DNA of 64,000 nt, taken from NCBI GenBank assembly GCA_016081115.2, contig CM071930.1:7917419-7981418 (forward strand), given 5' to 3'. This DNA comes from Rehmannia glutinosa (Eukaryota > Streptophyta > Magnoliopsida > Lamiales > Orobanchaceae). The position numbers and the translations under genes were made by a program. Each line of letters starts with the position of its first letter. Positions within the stretch are counted from its first letter, which is position 1. The notes below the pieces were generated by a model. The model was not told where the DNA came from, did no database searches, and saw nothing but the letters and a program-made list of their open reading frames with translations. Positions 45,796 through 56,777 of the stretch are shown here, in pieces.

Positions 45796-46105
45796 CTAAA
45801 TTTCCTGAAGTTCTACTTTTTGTGGTTTTCTACTCCCACTGATTAAGCTATTCTCAATGAACCGAGCATTACCTGACTCGACTATTCTCGCACTATGGTT
45901 AGGACAATAAAACCTATACCCCTTAGAATTTTCAGGATATCCAATAAAATAACCACTGATAGTCCTAGTATCAAGCTTATTTTCATGTGGATTATACAAT
46001 TTTACTTCTGCTGGACAACCCTAGACATGAAGATATCTCAAACTGGGTTTTCTGTCAGTCCACAATTCATAAGGAGACTTAGAAACTGCCTTACTGGTGC
46101 TGTCG
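45796..46105 (-). pseudogene. Copia integrase C-terminal fragment
   Basis: AVSKSPYELWTDRKPSLRYL then, after a TAG at 46021, GCPAEVKLYNPHENKLDTRT and YRFYCPNHSARIVES. The part upstream of SKAVSK is replaced by Athila ORF sequence in the same frame. The Trp usual in HVWGCP is the stop codon here. Confidence 0.85.
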
Positions 46106-47311
46106 CATGCTCTCCTCAAGAGCATAGAGTCTATCCTAATAATCATGTCTTCCACGCTCCTCACCTGGGTGGGATCTCTCTGGAATGTTGGGCCTCCCTT
46201 GTGGGAAGCCATGCTCGAATCCTCCCTGCTGAAAGCCCTGGTCAAGCCCCTCTCTTGCCAATCATATTCCCTTGCCTCCATCACCAAATCCTCTTCATCG
46301 GGTAACCCTACTACCCTCCTCATTTTCCTTGCAGTCAGGCCTTCCATTACTCTGATGTGTGCCTCAGAGTTCATGAGCCAATTACTTTCGTTATCCACCA
46401 TAGCTGTGAGCTGCGGGTTAGGAAAGGGAAAGCGATCCGACCTTTTGTTGAAAAAGCAGAGGATGTTCTCCTCGTCTGTTATGATCTTCATGGTGCGGAG
46501 GGCGTTCATGTTGATGCTCCGACTGCCCACTATCGACTCCATTCTATGCATATCAACCCCAAAATGTTGAGTAATGGGGGTTATCATTCCCCCAATTAGT
46601 ATTGTCCCCGCGTCCTACTTGGAAATATATACGGCGTGTTCTACAAAGTGAGCCGCCATGTTGTAAGGGTGCGGGTGAGCATACACCAAAATAGGTATAT
46701 CTCCCGAGCTTGCACACCCCCATTGTTGTGTCGAGCGTACACTGAGTGAGCCATTACTTTTTGGATGTAGCGGAAGATGGGGTTTTGGATTGACAAGGCC
46801 TTTGACGTGCGTGCCGCATATAGCATCGGGCCGGTCTCTGGTGTCTCAACCAACAATCGCCAGAAATCATACTGGCTATAATTCGTTGTGGTCCCCAAAA
46901 ATCTCGTTAAGTTGGGCGATAGTGACATGCCTCCACATGTTGTCTAATCTAAAACGGATTTTCTGAGGCTCATTGTTTGCTCGCATCTCCGTAACCTCCA
47001 CGGTGCTCAGGAACTCGAGTGCTAGTGTCTTAAATGTTGGTCATCGCCCTTGCAAGAAGGTGGTCCACCCCACTCGTTCAAACATCTGCCAAATCTCCTC
47101 ATGTATCCCAAGAGATCGGGTACAATCATCGTCGACATATCTTGTTGGCGTGAAAGCACGAGTGATCAACTTGTTCCACCTATCCAGTTCATCGTTCTCC
47201 GTCAGAGTGAGCCCATAAGCCTCGGGGCTGTCTGGGTGTGGTGGCTGTCGTGCGACAGCGGCCCCCCATCCTCGTCTACCTCGATTTTGTCGGTTCTTTG
47301 GTTCAGCCATA
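46106..47311 (-). pseudogene. ATHILA ORF-1 family protein (env-position ORF), frameshifted and truncated
   Basis: The likely start is 47311 (MAEPKNRQNRGRRGWG), a basic head typical for the family. KLITRAFTPTRYVDDD and LGIHEEIWQMFERVGW follow. After shifts, YSQYDFWRLLVETPETGP, LSIQNPIFRYIQKVMAHSVY and REIYLFWCML (46900-46690) match the Pfam ATHILA ORF-1 pattern (conserved N-P-x-x-R/Y-Y and L-x-x-L). The last frame (46587 leftwards) carries MITPITQHFGVDM and runs directly into copia integrase. Function of the family is unknown; it occupies the env position after pol. Confidence 0.75.
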
Positions 47312-48240
47312 TGTTCGAATGAGTACCAGGCAAAATAATTGTGAGAATACGTATGTGCCAAGTATAACTAGAAAACGATGAATTACGTACAATAATCCAA
47401 ATACGGCATAGTGTCTCATCTCTACAATTTAATCCACAATTAAGCTTCCAAATCCAAATAACAATGTAATTGCAGTGAATCCTAGTCACTAACACCCTAA
47501 ATAATCGAGCTCATGTACAATTCATCAAACAATCAACCACAAACATCCTAATTCAACAACCCACAATGTGTTCGATAAAATGCCCAATAGAAAAAATCAA
47601 TCAAAATCATGGTAAAATCATCAAACATGCACCATATAATAACTCTAATCCATAATTCTCAAGAAATTCGAAACAAGAAGTGCAATTCATACCTTAAATC
47701 TCGAAAATTCGGAAAGCGTTGAAAGTTGAAACCCTAGGTGCCACTTTTACTCAAATCCTCACTTCAAAGCAATTTTAGTTGTGTAAATCTTGTGGGAGTA
47801 GTGTGGGAGGTGATTTGTCAAAGAAATCCAAGTGGTTTATGGAAAAAAATTTAGAGAGGTGTTGGCTTGTGTAGTGCTTCGCGCGCGAGAGAGATTGTGT
47901 GAGGCAAATAAGCCCCCTGCGTGTCTTAATTGTGTTTCAATTGACCCACACACGGGCCGTGCGCTAGCGCACGGGCTGCCCGTGCGGGGTGCTGGGATTT
48001 CACTTACCTGTGCTAGTGCCCGCACGGGCCGTGCGTAAGACGCACGCCCTGCCCGTGTTGGGTACCGCACTCAGCTCCGATTTTTCACTTTTTTTTTAGG
48101 GAAAGCAAGAAAATCCTATCTTAGAAAAGGGAAACAAACAAACCAAAAGAACATGGGAAGAAATAAAACAGCAACCCGTTGGGTTGCCTCCCAACAAGCA
48201 CTAAATTTAACGTCTATAGCTTGACGCCTGTTTTACTCGA
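47312..48240 (-). other. Athila spacer between pol end and ATHILA ORF
   Basis: No coding. It contains the pol-end landmark (complement of ttgggttgcctcccaacaag, 48179) and two groups of GC palindromes: cacgggccgtgcgctagcgc (47953) and cgcacgggccgtgcgtaaga (48021). Confidence 0.75.
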
Positions 48241-49100
48241 TCACGGTTCCAGCAAAGTGATGCGAGTCACTTCTTCATGTCTTTCTCCTTGCCAATTCAA
48301 CTGGCATAAATTCGAGCCTCCTTTGAATGCCTCTAGCGTATAAGTCACCCGACGGTCAAATGTCGTGTTCTTCTCGTTTGCATCATGCGAGCGGCAGTAC
48401 ATGCGTATTTCCGAGCTGCTGGCCCTCATCGTGTGCTTCGCTTTTTCACAATTCAGTACGTCCTGTATATGATTTATAGCACGCACACAATGACTCGGAT
48501 TAAAAGTATTAGCACATAAATCGACGACAGATAATGATTTACAACTCTCCCTTTTATCATGATGTTTCCCAGTCCTATAGATGGAGAACAACACTTGCTC
48601 ATCATTAAATCGTAATGTGAGCTCACCTTTTTGTACATCTATCAAGGCTCGTGCAGTGGCTAGGAACGGACGCCCGAGAATCAGAGGGACGTCTCGATCT
48701 TCCTCCATGTTAAGCACCAAGAAGTCCACTGGGAATATAAATTTGTCTACTTTCACGAGCATGTCCTCCACGATTCCCTTAGGGTATGTGAGTGATCTAT
48801 CCGCTTGTTGTAAGGTGACCGTGGGCTTCACTTCACCTCTCCTAATCCAAGTTTCTTGAAAATGGATAAGGGCATTAAATTAATACTTGCTCCTAAATCG
48901 CAAAGTGCCTTATTAAATACAACACCACCAATAGCACAAGAGATAGTGAAACTCCCCGGATCTTTGAGCTTCTGTGGTAATTTCCTCTAAATGATCGCGT
49001 TGCACTCCTCGGTCAAGTTGACTGTCTCGAATTCCGCCAACTTTTTCTTCTTTGACATCACTTCCTTCAAAAACTTCGCATAATTGGGCATATGTTCCAA
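48241..49100 (-). pseudogene. Athila protease followed by a pol-end fragment
   Basis: The active-site side is readable near 48950-48860 (FNKALCDLGASINLMPLSIF, complement of the plus-strand text, in broken frame). The open frame from 48831 holds TVTLQQADRSLTYPKG, KFIFPVDFLVLNMEEDRDVP and LILGRPFLATARALIDVQ. After about 48440 the protein no longer resembles the linker of the other Athila; it ends RITLLEP at 48241 just before the pol-end landmark. The simplest reading is a deletion of RT to integrase. Confidence 0.75.
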
Positions 49101-49342
49101 TGCGTCTGTAAAAGGTATGTTAATATGCAATTTCTTAAAGATGTCTAGGAATTTAGCAAATTGGGAGTCTAACCTTTTCTTTTTAAAACGTTGAGGGAAA
49201 GGAAGTGGTATAGAAAAGTTTGAAAGATTAGAGTTAGAGAAAGATTTAAGCTTCTCAGTCCCTTTTTGTTCAGTAACATGGTCCTCAACTCCTTCCTCGA
49301 CCTCAACCTCGCCATTTGCTTCAGTTTCTACCTCCCCGAGGT

Positions 49343-50860
49343 TCAGAATTCTCTTTCGGTACTACGCACGACCTGCCCGTGCTCAAGTGCACGGGCCGTG
49401 CTCCTCTGCGTTTGTTCAATATTTTCTGGTATTTTCGGCCCTTCGTATTCCGTACCACTCCTCAGATGAATGGCGTTACACTGTTCCTTCGGATTAACCT
49501 CAGTGTTGCTCAGAAATTGACCTTTCTGATGTTGCCCACCAATAATCGTAGTTATTTGGCCAATTTGGGTTTCAAGATTTTTCATTTGGGACCCCAATTG
49601 TGTGACCTGGTTTTCGATTTTATCCAGTTTCGCCTCATCCTTATTGAATTTGTTCCTCGTCTCACTCATGAATGAGGCGAGAATGTCCTCTAAAGATGGC
49701 TTTGGCTCCGCATTAATGACACTGTTTGTCACATTAAACTCTGGTAGTGGTTGCATCACATTCTTTGTGTTTGCGTAGGAGAAGTTCTCGTGGTTCCTCA
49801 AACCCGGATGGTAATGAGTGGGAGTCTGATTGTTCCGGAAATTGTTGAAATTCTGATTATTAACATAATTTGCTTCCTCTATCAGATCTAGAGGAACTCC
49901 CCCATTACTTGCACCCGCGTTTCCCTCATTTGCCTTCGTCAATGCACTCAATTGACTTGTCAACACAATCATCTGAGCTGTCAACTCCTTAATTGGGTCC
50001 GAATCAGTAACTTCGGCCACCCTTTTCACATTAGTCCTCTCGGAGGGCCACTGATAGCTATTCATGGCCATCTCCTCCAACAAGTTGAATGCATCTTCTG
50101 GGAATCGTGCAAGTAGAGCGCCTCCTGCTGCGGTATCTACAAACGACCTAGTTTGTCCCATCAACCCATTGTAAAAGAAGCAGAGTTGCTGATCCTCAGG
50201 AAATCCGTGTTGCGGGCACCTCCTCAATAAATCCCGGAATCTCTCCCAGGCCTCATACAAGGGCTCAGAGTCAAACTGCCTGAACTTAGTGATCTCGCTT
50301 TTGAGTTGTAGTGTCTTACTTGGTGGGAAGTATTTAAACGAAACCCTCGACTCGGCTCATCCCGATTGTTCACACTCCCCGAGTTAGGGTGCCTAGCCGA
50401 GTTCTGGCCTTATCCCTTAAAGAGAAAGGGAATAGCTGAAGACGTATAGCATCATCAGTCACCCCATTCATCTTGATGGTATTGCAAATCTATATGAAGT
50501 TCGCAAGATGAGAGTTGGGATCCTCAGACAGGAAACCCCCAAACTGATTCTACTGCACCATCTAGATCAGTGATGGCTTCAGCTCAAAGTTATTCGCATT
50601 CATTGGGACATTGGCAATTCCACCATAGTTGCGATTGGTCTGTGGGCGAATGTAATCGCGAATCACTTCTGTTGTTGAATTTTGTCGGAACTTTTTGCAT
50701 CGGTAACTCGACATTGACCCTGTTGGCCCGGTTGTTACCTCCGTTGTCGACCCCGTTATTGCCTCTGTTGTTATCCTCTACGTCTGCCATAGCTTGTTCT
50801 TGTTGTCTTTCTGCCCGTTTAGTAGCCGCACTAATTCACCTAGCAAAAGCCTTAACCTCC
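49343..50860 (-). pseudogene. Athila gag
   Basis: N-terminus MADVEDNNRGNNGVDN (50790) sits about 125 bp inside the primer site. The open frame 50260-49343 (305 codons) has YEAWERFRDLLRRCPQHGFP, QQLCFFYNGLMGQTRSFVD, NLLEEMAMNSYQWPSER, then YHPGLRNHENFSYAN and a coiled part (LDKIENQVTQLGSQMKNLE). Frameshifts separate the N-terminus from the capsid part. Near the end, TARALEHGQVVRS is encoded by GC palindromes (49370-49405). Confidence 0.88.
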
Positions 50861-50912
50861 GGTATGAAAATAATTCTATTTATCGCAATATTAGTACTAA
50901 AAATTTAATTAG

Positions 50913-50930
50913 TCCCCGGCAACGGCGCCA
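50913..50930 (-). other. Athila primer-binding site (tRNA-Asp)
   Basis: TGGCGCCGTTGCCGGGGA on the minus strand, six bases from the LTR; perfect match to the plant tRNA-Asp 3' end. A second, mutated copy (TGGCACCGTTGTCGGGGA) at 52668-52685 belongs to the tandem duplication. Confidence 0.93.
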
Positions 50931-50936
50931 AAAAAT

Positions 50937-52426
50937 TGTTCGCCTTATTTTTTAGTTTTACCGCAAGTGTACGATACAATTTATAGAATATGGTTAGCAA
51001 GGTCGAATCCACAGGGAGTAATAAATTAATATACTAAGTACTGGATTATAATATCCTTATTTTTATCTAGACGATCGAAAGTGAGTGAATTGGTTTTATA
51101 AACTAAAGCAGAAATTTATCCTAAGAGAAACAAAGCAAAGAGTTGATTAAAAGATCAAGTAAATGAATGGATTCCTGGGTTATGGTTTTAGTTATTATCC
51201 CTTTTTATTATCAGATTAATCAAACCAAAGTAAAACGTATTTTTCCCTATAGACCGATCACAAAAGTAATTTACCCTCTCTCTCGAGATAATGTAAAAGC
51301 GTTGTGGAATATCTATGCTAGCATCTCTACTCAACATGAGATATCCAACTCTCAAAAGTTCAAAAGATTATAAAGCCTCACGAATATTTACAGACTTCTC
51401 AATCATGCAAGATATTCATGTCAAGTACTCATAGATCTAGTATTGAAACTCATCGGTTAGAATTATGAATCAATATATCAAACAAGTTAAACCAAACGCG
51501 TTTTGATAAAACAAGAATTAAAGTAAAGTACTTTGAATAGGGTTGGAAAAACTTTAACTTCAATTGTAATTAATCATCGAATAAAAGTATCCATTAACAT
51601 ACTCCCAAACCTGGGAATCACAAAAAGTTTAGCCAAACATAGAAAAGAAATAATCCATAGACAAATTATGTATGTCCTGTCTAACTAATTGAAAATAACG
51701 ATACTATGGAATGAGTGAACTTGGGGATGTTGACGATCTCTCGATCTATCTTCAATCCTCGAAGGTGTGGTTGCGGTCTTGATCGATCTCTCCAATTCTC
51801 TAGTGGAAAATTGCCCTTTTCTCTGCTTTCTAGGGCAAAAATCAGCGTATCCTTGTTTGTGGCCGCCCCGTCTCTATTTGTACTTCGTTCAGGTTGAAAC
51901 CTAGTTCGAAACAGGTCATACTCTGTTTTCCCGCACAAGCGCACGGGCTGTGCGCCTAGAGCACGCCTTGATCGTCTTTGAGCCGAGTGCCGCAGAAACT
52001 TTCAAATCGTTGTAAGACGCACGGGCCGTGCGCTAGAGCAAGACCAGCCCGTACCTGTAGTCGAACTTTGAGAACTGATCTTGAGTAGGCACATGGGTCA
52101 TGCTAGGGACGCACGCCCTGCCCGTGCGCACCTGCTAAGCTTGATATTTACTCGTTTTCTGTCATTTCTCGCTCGGTTCGTCTGACTTCTTCCCTATTCA
52201 ACTCCAAACTTCGTACATTACGTCAAGTATTGGCGGTTCTTTATCACAATGCATCCGAATTATTGCCAAAATACTACAATTATCAATAAATTCCTACAAA
52301 ACGAGCAAAACGTAATACCTTTTCCACAAAACAGGAATCAAGCCCTATTAACTCATGTAATGCATGCATAGAAACACATTCTAGCCAAAATTAAGCCCAA
52401 AATACATGCAAAATACATGTCAATCA
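50937..52426 (-). repeat. 5' LTR of the second Athila
   Basis: TGATTGACATGTATTTTGCA at 52426 to GGCGAACA at 50937; 1490 bp. Palindrome cluster cgcacgggccgtgcgc and relatives at 51935-52130 lies upstream (minus strand) of a TATA-like tacaaatag at about 51880. Confidence 0.9.
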
Positions 52427-52691
52427 GGATTGCAACAAGTGTCATCATCTCCCGTTATCATTGTACCTTGACCGTTGGAAGATTATTCCCCTGTCAGCCA
52501 ATCATTAGAATGATTGGTACTATTCTTCTTGTATAAATAGGCCACTGTACCTGGTTATGAATTATATCAGAAATACAATATTCTTCCTCTATATTAGCAT
52601 CATGCAATTCTCTTGCTTTTAAAAATAATTCTATTTATCGCAATATTAGTACTAAAAATTTAATTAGTCCCCGACAACGGTGCCAAAAACT

Positions 52692-54191
52692 TGTTCGCCT
52701 TATTTTTTAGCTTTACCGCAAGTGTACGATACAGTTTATAGAATATGGTTAGCAAGGTCGAATCCACAGGGACTAATAAATTAATATATTAAGTACTGGA
52801 TTATAATAGCCTTATTTTTATCTAGACGATCGAAAGTGAGTGAATTGGTTTTATAAACTAAAGCAGAAATATATCCTAAGAGAAACAAAGCAAAGAGTTG
52901 ATTAAAAGATCAAGTAAATGAATGGATTCCTGGGTTATGGTTTCAGTTATTATCCCTTTTTATTATCAGATTAATCAAACCAAAGTTAAATGTATTCTTC
53001 CCTATAGACCGATCACAAAAGTAATTTACCCTCTCTCTCGAGATACATGTAAAAGCATTGATTGGAATATCTATACTAGCATCTCTACTCAATATGAGAT
53101 ATCCAACTCCTAAAAGTTCAAAAGATTATGAAGCCTCACGAATATTTACAGACTTCTCAATCATGCAAGATATTCATGTCAAGTACTCATAGATCTAGTA
53201 TTGAAACTCATCGGTTAGAATTATGAATCAATATATCAAACAAGTTAAACCAAACGCGTTTTGATAAAACAAGAATTAAAGCAAAGTACTTTGAATAGGG
53301 TTGGAAAAACTTTAACTTCAATTGTAATTAATCATCAAATAAAAGTATCCATTAACATACTCCCAAACCCGGGAATCACAAGAAGTTTAGCCAGACATAG
53401 AAAAGAAATAATCCATAGACAAATTATTCATGTTCTTATCTAACTAATTGAAAATAACGATACTACGGAATGAGTGAACTCGGGGATGTTGACGATCTCT
53501 CGATCTATCTTCAATCCTCGAAGGTGTGGTTGCGGTCTTGATCGATCTCTCCAATTCTCCGGTGGAAAATTGCTCTTTTCTCTGCTCTCTAGGGCAAAAA
53601 TCAGCGTATCCTTGTTTGTGGCCGCCCCGTCTCTATTAGTACTTCGTTCGGGTCGAAAACCTAGTTTGAAACAGGTCAGACTCTATTTTCTCGCACAGGC
53701 GCACGGGCCGTGCGCCTAGAACACGCCCAGTCCATGCTGAGTGCCGCAGAAACTTTCAAATCGTTGTAAGACGCACGGGCCGTGCGCTAGAGCAAGACCG
53801 GGCCGTGCACTAGAGCAAGACCAGCCCGTGCCTGTAGTCGAACTTTGAGAACTGATCTTAAGTAGGCGCATGGGTCGTGCTAGGGACGCACGCCCTGCCT
53901 GTGCGCACCTGCTAAGCTTGATATCAGCTCGTTTTCTATCATTTCTCGCTCGGTTCGTCTGATTTCTTCCTGATTCAACTCCAAACTTCGTACATTACGT
54001 CAAGTATTGGCGGTTCTTTATCGCAATGCTCCGAATTATTGCCAAAATACTACAATTATCAATAAATTCCTACAAAACGAGCAAAACGTAATACCTTTTC
54101 CACAAAACAGGAATGTAGCCCTATTAACTCATGTAATGCATGCATAGAAACACATTCTAGCCAAAATTAAGCCCAAAATACATGCCAATCA
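52692..54191 (-). repeat. Duplicated Athila LTR
   Basis: 1500 bp copy of 50937-52426 with the same ends. It carries its own palindrome cluster (53698-53905) in which one unit (acgcacgggccgtgc...) is repeated once more than in the other copy. Confidence 0.9.
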
Positions 54192-54405
54192 GGATTGCAA
54201 CAAGTGTCATCATCTCCCTTTATCATTGTACCTTGACCGTTGGAAGATTATTCCCCTGTCAGCCAATCATTAGAATGATTGGTAGTATTCTTCTTGTATA
54301 AATAGGCCACTGTACCTGGTTATGAATTATATCAGAAATACAATCTTCTTCCTCTATATTAGCATCATGTAATTCTCTTGCTTTTATATGTTTTCATTTT
54401 ATTCA
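54192..54405 (+). repeat. Truncated copia-like LTR end that hosted the second Athila
   Basis: tataaatagg at 54297 is followed by a leader-like sequence and attcaattggtattcaagag at 54401, which resembles a copia LTR end plus a decayed initiator-Met primer site. The same sequence, without the last part, is at 52427-52621. Its left half is missing. Confidence 0.45.
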
Positions 54406-54420
54406 ATTGGTATTCAAGAG

Positions 54421-56765
54421 AGGACCAATTTTCCAAACGACTCAACTTTTGAAATTTCCCCAACTTTTTTTTTTAAAAAACAAACTTCGTACATTACAAA
54501 AGCAAGGCATCACCTGAGAGTAAAGCTGATAAACTGAGAACCGGCCCGGTCGACCTGACAAAAAGGCCAGGTTGGGCCTCAAATATGGAGGTTCGAAAAT
54601 GATTGTACTTCTTTAGCCTCAAATGGCGTGATCGACTAGACTGACTTGAAGCAAAATACATTATACAGACAAAATTGGGCGCACAGTGAAAATATTGACC
54701 TGACGGAATCTCGGGCCATTTCAGCCTAGTCCAGTTTTGCTCTCTGGCCCAACCCGATCTAATTGTCAGCATTACCTAATAGTGATGAGAAGTAGATTAT
54801 AAACTAACCTATTAATTTCCATGAATGTTCAGAAAAAAAAGATCATATATTATTAATGCAGTTTTCTCCAACTTAAACCTACTAGTATGCGGCATAGCAC
54901 ATGGCTAATTTAATAAACTAAAGTAATTTTGACAAATTAATGCCAAAAAAAGAATCATTAATAATATATGTGAAAACAAAGTTCATTTTTTTTTTCAGAA
55001 TTTAGAAAACAAATTATGAACTCTGTTTTCTAATATATTCGTTTTTTTAATTTATTTTTGAGAAAAATTATTTATTTATTTTATTAGTTTTTAAAAATTA
55101 TTCTATTTAAAAAAAAAAAACTTGAACTAACCCAACACGGCCCGATAAATTCAACATAATGGAAATGGTAGCCCGAATACGACATGATAAAAATCCAATA
55201 GCTCAGGCACGACCCATTAAGTCCGATAAAATTTATTTGTTCATTATTATTTTTTGGCTCATTTAAACAATTTAGAACATTTAGCTCGTTAAACCATTTA
55301 CTAATATAGTATAATATTATTTTTTCTTCAAATACTTATCACCTATAAAGCTACTTAGGAAGTTAGAATTAGAAAAAAAATATGTAAAAAATATATTATT
55401 TAAGTGATCGGGTTTAACATGCTTATCGGGTTAGCCCGATATAGACGATCGGCCCGCTAACACACGACATTAGTAATCGTGTTTTCTATTCTAGTTGTCT
55501 TTCTAAAGTCATTCTAATTTTTTATAAATTTTGAGCAAAAATTTATCCGAAAAATGGTGTATGTATTTTCAAATTTATAAAGTAAAACATTCTATCAAGT
55601 TTATGTATTTTTAATAAAAAATTATTTCTAAAAAACTAATTTTAAGAAAATAATAAAATAAATAAATAAAGTTTTCAAAAAATAATTAAAAAGATAAATA
55701 AATTAGAAAACAGAGTTGTAAATTTTTTTTTTAAAAAAAAGAGAAGAAACAGAGTTGTGAACTCTGTTTTCTCCTTTTTTGGTATTAATTAATTAAATAG
55801 ATTTTAAAAATAATTTAGTTTAATAAATTTGTTTTTTGAAACACTTTAGTTTAATAAATTAGCCCATAGCACATAGAACAAAAAAATGCATGACATGACT
55901 TTTACATGGAGTGATCATGTATGTATGCGGATGGAAAATAGTTGTAATCATTTCAAATGGGGTCATGATGGCAACTCAAATAAAATGATTAAAATTGTAG
56001 AGAGAGAAATTGAGCGCAACAGTACAACAGGACTGCGCAGCCACAGCCGCCATTTCATCTTCTGCCCCTTTTGTGATTATTAATGATAATCAATTATTTA
56101 TTATTATTCGTCTTATAATTATTATTATTATTGCTAGTTCATCAGTCTACTGAAAGAGTCGAAGGGACATGGAAAAAGAACAGAGAGACTTTGCCAAAAG
56201 CTTCGATAAATATTAATAAATTACACTTTTAGCAAGTTGAAAAAGCTATAAACAAAATCCTATGGAATTATTTGTAAGTTTATGTTGCCGCTGTATTTAC
56301 TATTAAACCGAAGTACATATTAAATAATAAAATATATAATTGATTGCATCTCAGTTAATTAAATATTTATAATACACATGTTGACATGGGATCAAATTTC
56401 GCCCATCTCCTCTGACCTTGTACTAAAAAATTAAATAACAAATACTTTCTAAAATATATATATGTAAAGTGAATTATTATAAGTGATGTGGGTAAGCAAA
56501 ATCAATCAAGATCTTCTATTCTATTTTATGTTTCATCTTATACCTCTATAAATTGTGTAAATGTTATGTGTACAAAAATAATACTATCTTGTACACGTGA
56601 TATGTATTGATACCATTAAAATAGAAAATGAAACACAAAATGCAATAAAGGATCTCAATTGCAGCACCATAGGCGAAGAAACATCAAATAGAGAAAAACA
56701 TTTAAAAATAAAAAATCATTTAAGACTGAATATAATTTTTTGCTATTTTCGTCTAAAGCAATTGA
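54421..56765. other. AT-rich spacer with decayed repeats and MITE copy 3
   Basis: No genes. 54530-54770 has ggcccggtcgac / ggcccaacccg words, and 55125-55500 has acgacatgat / cggcccg words, both typical of decayed hAT-like elements. The phrase aattatgaactctgttttct occurs at 55012 and gttgtgaactctgttttctc at 55753, a pair within AT-rich DNA. 56500-56662 is a weak third copy of the agatcttctattc hairpin family. Confidence 0.55.
56500..56662. repeat. MITE, copy 3 of the agatcttctattc family
   Basis: caagatcttctattctattt and atgtttcatc on the left face aaaatagaaaatgaaacac and ggatctcaatt on the right. More diverged than the copies at 13418 and 42145. Confidence 0.6.
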
Positions 56766-56777
56766 AGATCTAAGCTA

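Larger units (their letters stand above)
43087..46105 (-). mobile_element. 5'-truncated Ty1/copia element
   Basis: Minus strand. From the right: C-terminal integrase part, RT, RNase H, polypurine tract ggccaagtgggaga (about 43637-43651), and a 3' LTR starting TGTTGGAATAAATTCC at 43636. gag, protease and the front of integrase are missing; the sequence joins Athila ORF sequence near 46105. Multiple stops and shifts. It is unrelated in detail to the copia element at 31100. Confidence 0.8.
46106..52426 (-). mobile_element. Second Athila element, internally deleted and 3'-truncated
   Basis: Minus strand: 5' LTR (50937-52426), tRNA-Asp-type primer site, gag, protease, then a direct jump to the pol end (landmark ttgggttgcctcccaacaag at 48179), a spacer, and the ATHILA ORF, ending at about 46106 inside copia sequence. 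RT, RNase H and most of integrase are absent. The 3' LTR is lost. The gag is almost identical in places to that of the composite at 13756-21762. Confidence 0.85.
50867..54386. repeat. Tandem duplication, unit 1755-1765 bp (Athila leader + LTR + host flank)
   Basis: Copy 1 is 50867-52621 and copy 2 is 52622-54386. Each holds about 70 bp of Athila leader with the primer site, a full LTR, and about 194 bp of non-Athila flank (ggattgcaacaagtgtcatc ...). The flank copies differ at about four positions and the LTR copies at many more, so the duplication is not recent. The flank being repeated shows that a DNA duplication, not a second insertion, made the second LTR. Confidence 0.9.

Noticed and set aside
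47832..48070. Frames on both strands rich in Arg/Ala
   Set aside because: Produced by GC palindromes in the Athila spacer; both strands open, as expected for palindromic GC-rich DNA.
52692..54191. Independent second Athila insertion
   Set aside because: The same non-Athila flank follows both LTRs and the leader precedes both, so a tandem duplication is the simpler reading.
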